This document shows, piece after piece, positions 58,748-64,000 of a DNA stretch of 64,000 nucleotides. Source of the DNA: Antarcticibacterium sp. 1MA-6-2 (GTDB lineage: Bacteria > Bacteroidota > Bacteroidia > Flavobacteriales > Flavobacteriaceae); contig NZ_CP091036.1 of the NCBI RefSeq assembly GCF_021535135.1, positions 62,001 through 126,000 on the forward strand, in the 5' to 3' direction. The translations under genes and the position numbers were made by a program. Below the pieces are notes generated by a model. It had not been told where the DNA came from. It searched no databases and saw only the letters and a program-made list of their open reading frames with translations. Numbering within the stretch: the first letter of the stretch is position 1; every line of letters starts with the position of its first letter.

Positions 58748-59993
58748 ATGAATAAAAAATTACTTTTGCTCGTACTAAGTTTTTGCTTTGCATCCTGTTC
58801 GGTGGATAATGAAGAAATCTATCAGAATGGATCTCCCATGTTTATAAACTCCACCTTCGACACTTCGAAGGAATGTGCCTATTTAGATGCTTAAGTCCAG
58901 ATAATTCTTTGACGATTTTAGAATCTGAAGCTGCAGCAATTCCAAGTTGGGATGAGGTAAGAAAATTGTATCAAACTTTACTAGCTCCCGGTGTGACAAA
59001 GTATGGTAAATTCACCCCTTCAATTGATGAAATAATTTCTCAGTTCCAAGAACAGAGTATTGGAGATTTCACCACCACTTACACCATTATAGATGGTGAA
59101 TGTTCAGACTCTGTGGATCTTACCATAAAAGTTCGTAAAACCCTCGACAGTCCCTGTAGTTTAAGTGCAGGAGCAGATAATTCTATTACGTTAACAGAGT
59201 CGGAGGCATTAGAAATTCCAAGCTGGGATGAGGTGAGAAAGTTGTACTTAAGTTTACTTGATGAAGGTGTGAGTAGACAGGGTACTTTTGACCCATCCAT
59301 CGCTAATATTAATAGTCAATTTCAAAATCAACGACTTGGAGATTTTACCACAACTTATACCATTGTAGAAGGGGATTGTTCAGATACTGTCAATCTTACA
59401 GTTACTGTTGTTGAAGATACTCCTAATTGCTCAACAGTAGATGCAGGTCCAGATAATATGATTATTCTGGAAGAATCTGTAGCCGCAGCCATTCCTAGTT
59501 GGGATGAAGTAAGAAAACTTTATTTAAGTTTATTAGCCCCTGGAGTTTCACGCCTTGGTACTTTTGATCCTGGTATTCAGGAATTAATAAATAGCTTCCA
59601 GGCTCACAGTCTTGGAGATTTTACCACCACTTATACCTTAAGTGAGGGAGAATGTACAGATTCAGTAGAATTAACAGTGAGAGTGATTCAGGATAATCAA
59701 AACACTCCTACTTGTGTGCTTAAGTAAATGCCGGAGAAGATGGTGCTAAAACCTTGACCGTAAAAGCTGCCCGTACTCAGGGCTCTACCTATGGAAGTGT
59801 AGAGCAAATTTTCTTTAGAATGCTATCTCCAGGTGTTCAAATCCAAGGCCTTCCATATACTTTTAGTCCTTCAATTGATGAGTTAATTGCAAATTTCGCT
59901 GCATCTCCCGTTGGTGTTTACCAAACTACACTTACAATTGGCCAAAATGAGTGTCAGGATTCTGTAGTACTTACTTTGACAGTTGTTCCTTAA
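58748..59993 (+). CDS. Lipoprotein with four ~90-residue repeats (two apparent frameshifts)
   Basis: About 414 residues after correction. Signal peptide MNKKLLLLVLSFCFASC ends in a lipobox with acylated Cys17, followed by SVDNEE, an acidic stretch like the surface-export signal of Bacteroidota lipoproteins. Four tandem repeats follow, each with IPSWDEVRKLY, GVSRxGTFDPSI, LGDFTTTYT and a terminal C-x-DSVxLTVxV; the fourth is diverged. Cys near the start and end of each repeat could pair. Breaks at 58889-58896 and 59718-59725, both GCTTAAGT where GCCGGT is expected (DAGPDN, CVPVNAGED). No known domain recognised; surface adhesin or glycan-binding are guesses. Confidence 0.75.
58889..59985 (+). 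repeat. Tandem protein-coding repeats in the lipoprotein gene
   Basis: Four units of about 265-285 bases. Units 1-3 keep long nearly identical stretches, for example around GGAGATTTYACCACMACTTA near the end of each and the segment encoding IPSWDEVRKLY near the start of each. Unit 4 has the same layout with low identity. Recombination between units could change the repeat number. Confidence 0.8.
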
Positions 59994-60015
59994 TTAGTAG
60001 TCAACTAAAATAATG

Positions 60016-60043
60016 AGGCTGCCTTTCCAGGCGGCCTTTTTTA
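60016..60043 (+). terminator. Rho-independent terminator after the lipoprotein gene
   Basis: Stem AGGCTGCC / GGCGGCCT (one G-T wobble), loop TTTCCA, followed by a run of six T. Ends the lipoprotein transcript. Confidence 0.85.
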
Positions 60044-60044
60044 T

Positions 60045-60084
60045 AAACCTCCTCTTATTGACTAAGGATAAGAGAGGTTTTTCT
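60045..60084. terminator. Second hairpin, possible terminator
   Basis: AAACCTCCTCTTAT pairs with ATAAGAGAGGTTTTT across a short loop with one mismatch and runs into a T tract. Lies directly behind the first terminator; probably a tandem stop insulating the operon that follows. Confidence 0.6.
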
Positions 60085-60103
60085 TAATAATAGAATTATA
60101 AAC

Positions 60104-60111
60104 TACTTTTG
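60104..60111 (+). promoter_or_regulatory. Bacteroidota -7 element for the bacillosamine-type operon
   Basis: TACTTTTG matches TAnnTTTG, 22 bases before the ATG at 60133 and just after two terminators, as expected for the promoter of a new transcription unit. Confidence 0.55.
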
Positions 60112-60132
60112 CTCCCTATCAATCGTTTATAT

Positions 60133-61300
60133 ATGCATAAACTAGTTCGAATGACTACTATTCCACTTTCCCTGGAAAAATTATTGGAAGGTCAACTAAC
60201 TTATATGAATCAATTTTATGAGGTGACCGCTGTTTCGGCAGAAAAAGAGCGGCTTGAGAAGTACGGTAGAGATAACCATGTGAAAACATTTTGTGTCGAT
60301 TTGACGAGGGCCATAACACCTTTAAAGGATTTAAAGGCAGTTTTTAGCCTCTACAAATTCTTTCGGAAGGAGCGTCCTACTATAGTCCATACTCACACCC
60401 CTAAAGCAGGAATTGTTGGTATGCTTGCAGCTAAATTAGCTCGTGTACCTATTCGCCTTCATACTGTCGCAGGTCTCCCATTGCTCGAAACAACTAGGTT
60501 CAAAAAGGAAGTTGCTCAATTTGGTCGAAAAAAAAACATATAACTTAGCCACTCGAATTTATCCTAATTCTTATGGTTTGAAAGATATTATTTTAGCTGA
60601 AGGTTTCGCCGGAATTGAAAAAATTAAAGTTCTTGGTAAGGGTAGTTCAAATGGAATAGATCTCAAATATTTTAATAGTAAAAAACAAGAAAACTGTGAA
60701 AGAGAAATTCTTTTAGAAAAACTTAGAATTCCGGAAAATGATCTAATTTTTATTTTTATTGGTCGGCTGGTTTCAGAAAAAGGAATAAATGAACTTGTTG
60801 CAGCTTTTGATGAACTTCAACAAACATTTAAGGACATCTCGCTGCTTCTGGTGGGGCCTTTTGAAGAGGAGTTAGATCCCTTGACTCCAACTACTTTGCA
60901 AACTATTAATGAACACACAAAAATCTTTTTTACCGGATATCAACCAGATGTTCGTCCATATCTCGAAATAAGCCATATTCTCACTTTTCCAAGCTACAGG
61001 GAAGGTTTTCCTAATGTTGTTATGCAAGCAGGAGCAATGGGCTTACCATCTATTGTAAGTAACATTAATGGATGTAACGAAATTATTGAGACGGGAAAAA
61101 ATGGAATCATAATACCAGTCAAAGATAAAAATGCACTTTTTGAGTCAATGAAAACGCTAATTAAAAATCCATCTTTGAGGTTGGAACTTGCATCAAAGGC
61201 AAGAGCAGAAATTCGGGAGAATTATGATCGGGAACAGTTTTGGCTGCTCTTAAAAGAGGAATATGAGGGTTTAATAAAGGAATTGAATTTGCATTCCTAA
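60133..61300 (+). CDS. Family 4 glycosyltransferase, PglA-like (one apparent frameshift)
   Basis: About 389 residues after correction. ATG 60133 gives MHKLVRMTTIPLSLEKLLEG, typical of the GT4 group that follows PglC-type primers. At 60493-60499 ACTAGGT shifts the frame; ACCGGT gives LLETTGSKRKLLNLVEKKTY, matching the family. Downstream motifs: RIYPNSYGLKDIIL, GRLVSEKGINELVAAFDEL and FPSYREGFPNVVMQAGAMGL. Probably adds the second sugar to the undecaprenyl-linked first sugar. Confidence 0.88.
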
Positions 61301-61329
61301 GATTAAGATAAACTTAAGAATAGGTTTTG

Positions 61330-61337
61330 TACTTTTG
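61330..61337 (+). promoter_or_regulatory. Bacteroidota -7 element
   Basis: TACTTTTG matches TAnnTTTG, 50 bases before the ATG of the sugar transferase gene. No -33 TTG seen at the usual distance. Confidence 0.4.
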
Positions 61338-61387
61338 CACCCGGTAAAAATAAAAAATTCGTTCCTCTTGAACGGTTGTAATTTAGG

Positions 61388-61993
61388 ATGTATAAAAACT
61401 TTTTTAAACCTGGGATGGATTTTATTATGGCTTTTGCAGGATTATTAGTTTTAAGTCCTGTGTTATTGGTGATCCTAATTTTATTAGCTTTTGCAAATAA
61501 TGGTAAACCCTTTTTTTTCCAAAACAGGCCTGGAAAGAATGGAAATATTTTCAAAATTATAAAGTTTAAAACTATGACCGATGCGAAGGATAGGAATGGC
61601 TGTTTATTACCCGATGCAGAGCGGTTAACAAGTGTAGGTAAATTTGTTAGAAAGACTTCCATTGATGAAGTTCCTCAACTTTTGAATGTAATCAAAGGTG
61701 AAATGAGTTTTGTTGGACCGAGGCCTCTGTTGCCTCAGTATTTGCCTCTGTATAATTCCAGGCAGAAAAAAAGGCATCTGGTAAAGCCGGGTATTACAGG
61801 ATGGGCTCAGGTTAATGGAAGAAATGCTATAAGTTGGAGACAAAAATTTGAATATGATGTTTGGTATGTGGAGAATCTCTCCTTCTTTCTGGATTTAAAA
61901 ATATTATGGAAAACTGTTAGAAAAGTTGTTATTTCAGAAGGAATAAATACTGCCAATATGGCCACAACAGAACCTTTTAATGGCAATAATTAA
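61388..61993 (+). CDS. PglC-like initiating phosphoglycosyl transferase
   Basis: Protein of 201 residues, the short monotopic form: a single N-terminal hydrophobic segment (FIMAFAGLLVLSPVLLVILI) followed by the catalytic core with FKTMTDAKD, KFVRKTSIDEVPQLLNVIKG and SFVGPRPLLPQYLPLY (Asp-Glu dyad in DE). Transfers a phospho-sugar from a UDP-sugar to undecaprenyl phosphate, the first step of repeat-unit assembly. Its neighbours (PglD-, PglE-, PglF-like) point to UDP-di-N-acetylbacillosamine as donor. Confidence 0.93.
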   Translation: MYKNFFKPGMDFIMAFAGLLVLSPVLLVILILLAFANNGKPFFFQNRPGKNGNIFKIIKFKTMTDAKDRNGCLLPDAERLTSVGKFVRKTSIDEVPQLLNVIKGEMSFVGPRPLLPQYLPLYNSRQKKRHLVKPGITGWAQVNGRNAISWRQKFEYDVWYVENLSFFLDLKILWKTVRKVVISEGINTANMATTEPFNGNN

Positions 61994-62002
61994 TTCGAAG
62001 AT

Positions 62003-62666
62003 ATGAAAAAAATTATTCTAATTGGAGCTTCAGACCATTGTAGGTATACTATTGATATTATTGAACAGGAAGGGAAATATGAAATTTCCGGAATACTGGA
62101 TAAAAACCTACCTGTGGGAGAAGAGTTTGGTGGATATCCGGTATTGGGATATTTAAATGATCTTCCAAAATTAATCGAGGATATGCAAATCGTTGGAGGC
62201 GTTATTGCTATAGGAGATAATTTTACAAGAAAGAGATTGCAACAGGAAATAGAAAAATCTGTTCAAAATTTTACGTTTATAAACGCTATTCATCCCTCAG
62301 TAATTTTTGGTAAAAAAGTAGAAATTGGTTCTGGTTGTGTTTTTATGGCTGGAGTTATTGTAAACAATAATTGTAAAATAGGGGATCATTGTTTTTTAGC
62401 GACAAAATGTTCACTCGATCATGATTCCACAATAGGAAACTTTTCTAGTATGAGTCCCGGGGTTACTACAGGAGGTAGGGTGTCTATTGGCGATTGTACA
62501 GCTATAGGAATAGGTGCCTCCATTCTACACTACAAGAGTATAGGTGATTACTGTGTCATTGGTGGAAATTCGCTGGTTAACAAAGACATAGAAGATTATT
62601 ATGTAGCTTTTGGTATACTTAGCTAAACCAATTAAAAAGAGAAATCCTGAAGAAAAATATTTATAA
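62003..62666 (+). CDS. PglD-like UDP-4-amino-sugar N-acetyltransferase (one apparent frameshift)
   Basis: About 221 residues after correction: Rossmann-like N-domain (IILIGASDHCRYTIDII) and hexapeptide helix (EIGSGCVFMAGVIVNNNCKI, HDSTIGNFSSMSPGVTTGGR). His residues in CSLDHDS correspond to the catalytic base region of PglD. At 62617-62623 ACTTAGC creates a premature stop; ACCGGC gives the family-typical GIPAKPIKKRN tail and ends at TAA 62664-62666. Acetylates the 4-amino group made by the next gene's product. Confidence 0.9.
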
Positions 62667-62674
62667 AAAAATTT

Positions 62675-63845
62675 ATGGCAAAAAGTAAAATCTGGTTATC
62701 CTCACCTCATATGGGGGGGACAGAACAAAAATACATAAATGAAGCATTTCAGGAAAACTGGATTGCACCTTTAGGCCCCAACGTGAGTGGGTTTGAGAAA
62801 GATATTGAAAATTATCTTTTTAATGAAGGTGAAGGTCAGCATATTGAACCTGAAAAAGTATTTGTTGCGGCATTAAGTTCCGGAACTGCTGCTTTGCATT
62901 TAGCATTGGTATTATTAGGAGTCAAGGCTGGTGATGATGTAATTTGCCAAAGTATGACCTTTGCGGCATCTGCTAACCCAATTGCCTATTTGGGAGCCAC
63001 ACTAGGTCTTTGTAGATAGTGAATCTGAAACTTATAATTTATCTCCTTATCACCTGGAAGAGGCGATAAAAAATCGAATTGCATTAGGTAAAAATGTAAA
63101 AGCGATAATTGCCGTTCATTTATATGGAATGCCCTATAAAATTGATGAGGTACATGAAGTAGCTCGAAAATATAATATTCCAATAGTAGAAGATAGTGCA
63201 GAAGCTTTAGGTAGTTCTTTTAAAGGTCAAAAATGTGGTACTTTTGGGGATATAGGAATACTGTCATTTAACGGAAATAAAATAATTACTACATCTGGTG
63301 GAGGTGCACTGGTGGCAAAGCGTAATGAACAAAAGCAAAAAGCGGTTTTTCTGGCGACTCAGGCAAGGGATGAAGCGCCCCATTACCAACATAGCCATAT
63401 TGGATATAACTACAGGTTGAGTAATATTTCCGCAGGTATTGGAAGGGGGCAAATGGAGGTTTTGGATGAACACGTTGCCAATCGCCGAAAAATGAACGAA
63501 TTTTATAAAGATATTTTTAAGGAGTTTAAAGGTATTACACTTCTAGAGGAACCTAACGAAAATTACTATAGCAATCATTGGCTTTCTGTGATCTTAGTTG
63601 ACGAATCAAAGACGGGAGGAATATCCAGGGAAGATTTAAGATTGGCCTTTGAATATGAAAATATCGAAAGCCGTCCTCTTTGGAAGCCTATGCATTTACA
63701 GCCCATTTTTGCAGGTGCTCCATATTTTGGGAATGGTGTTTGTGAAAAAGCCTTCACAACTGGATTATGTTTGCCTTCAGGATCCAATCTTAATGACAGT
63801 GATAGGAACCGGATTTCTGAAGTTATAAAAAGGGTATTAGGATAA
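62675..63845 (+). CDS. PglE-like DegT/DnrJ/EryC1 aminotransferase (one apparent frameshift)
   Basis: About 390 residues after correction. PLP enzyme of the sugar aminotransferase family: SSPHMGGTEQKYINEAF, SSGTAALHLAL (phosphate cup), VEDSAEALGSSF and the Schiff-base Lys in SFNGNKIITTSGGG. At 63001-63007 ACTAGGT shifts the frame; ACCGGT gives GATPVFVDSESETYN, which the family requires. Converts a UDP-4-keto-6-deoxy sugar to the 4-amino sugar. It could also serve the nonulosonic-acid cassette, which has no aminotransferase of its own. Confidence 0.92.
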
Positions 63846-63866
63846 TAGATTAATTAAAAATCATAT

Positions 63867-64000
63867 ATGGGGAATCGCTTTAAAAACGCCCTTAAGTTTA
63901 GTTTAAACGGAGAAGATAGTTCTTTGGATTTGCGAAATATGAAATATTTACCGCGGTGGGTAATATTTCTTATAGATATATTCCTGGTGCTTATATCCTC
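63867..64000 (+). CDS. PglF/CapD-like membrane dehydratase, 5' end only
   Basis: The first ~44 residues are inside the window: a charged, asparagine-rich start (MGNRFKNALKFSLNGEDSSL) and the beginning of a transmembrane segment (PRWVIFLIDIFLVLI). This N-terminus is typical of the membrane-bound UDP-GlcNAc 4,6-dehydratases (PglF/WbpM/CapD) of Bacteroidota, and its place after PglC-, PglD- and PglE-like genes supports that. The catalytic domain is beyond the window, so the call rests on N-terminus and context. Confidence 0.6.
   Translation, partial: MGNRFKNALKFSLNGEDSSLDLRNMKYLPRWVIFLIDIFLVLIS

Noticed and set aside
7432..59725. CTTAAG/TTAA insertions as transposon or insertion-sequence footprints
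   Set aside because: The added bases vary from -1 to +2, there are no target duplications, inverted repeats or element remnants, and the sites share an underlying hexamer that family conservation predicts.
2920..63845. Programmed ribosomal frameshifting or mass pseudogenisation
   Set aside because: Unrelated genes share no slippery heptamer or downstream structure, and sequence on both sides of each break keeps full-length, well-conserved protein motifs, unlike decaying genes.
2920..63845. Real mutation by deamination of methylated C in RCCGGY
   Set aside because: Deamination gives CTGG or CCAG transitions, not insertions, and would not hit nearly all sites in one genome, including cysD and rmlB. 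Cannot be fully excluded without independent reads.
1..64000. CRISPR arrays, tRNA, rRNA, integrase, plasmid origin or phage genes
   Set aside because: Looked for direct repeats with regular spacing, tRNA-like cloverleafs and mobile-element proteins; none seen. The only tandem repeats are protein-coding (58889-59985).

Overview
The window looks like chromosomal DNA of a Bacteroidota bacterium, most likely a marine member of the Flavobacteriaceae. The support is low GC content, the TAnnTTTG form of -7 promoter element, a Bacteroidota lipoprotein signal, and protein families typical of that group. Apart from a short conserved left flank, it is one very large surface-polysaccharide locus of about 61 kb. 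I saw no rRNA, tRNA, CRISPR array, insertion sequence or phage gene.

Layout. 1-2800: end of an Omp85 barrel protein, a hairpin terminator, then MscS, Dps and two small genes on the minus strand. 2900-14800: nucleotide-sugar genes (rmlB, a WbpP/TviC epimerase with a TviB dehydrogenase, UDP-glucose dehydrogenase with a UDP-glucuronate epimerase), a Wzx flippase, and a sulfate-activation set (cysQ, a DUF2061 gene, cysC, cysD, cysN). 14800-23400: a sulfotransferase, a pyruvyl transferase, rmlA, two FdtA-like cupins, an NDP-hexose 2,3-dehydratase with a ketoreductase, and a GtrB/GT-C pair. 23500-34200: a nonulosonic (sialic or legionaminic type) acid cassette with a MaoC-like protein and a PIG-L deacetylase, an ABC flippase and a sialyltransferase-like gene. 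34200-58300: glycosyltransferases, a second sulfotransferase, a second Wzx, an EpsG-like polymerase, two deacetylases, two asparagine-synthase-family genes and acetyltransferases. 58700-64000: a repeat lipoprotein, then a GT4 gene and the start of a di-N-acetylbacillosamine-type priming operon (PglC-, PglD-, PglE-, PglF-like).

Together the genes predict a strongly acidic glycan made by a Wzx/Wzy-type route: uronic acids, a nonulosonic acid, sulfate supplied by a dedicated PAPS pathway, possibly pyruvate ketals, and a 2,6-dideoxyhexose, probably built on a bacillosamine-type first sugar.

The most striking feature is not a gene. More than twenty genes appear broken, and nearly every break lies exactly where conservation of the protein requires the hexamer RCCGGY. 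That hexamer reads instead as RCTTAGY, RCTTAAGY, RCTAAGY, RCCTAGY or RCTAGGT. Only one intact RCCGGY was found by eye (13197-13202), while other CCGG contexts are common and unharmed. A smaller second class of breaks are one-base errors, mostly in homopolymers. The simplest reading is that the host methylates RCCGGY on both strands and that the assembly carries systematic long-read base-calling errors there. I therefore treat these genes as intact in the organism and annotate them across the apparent frameshifts.
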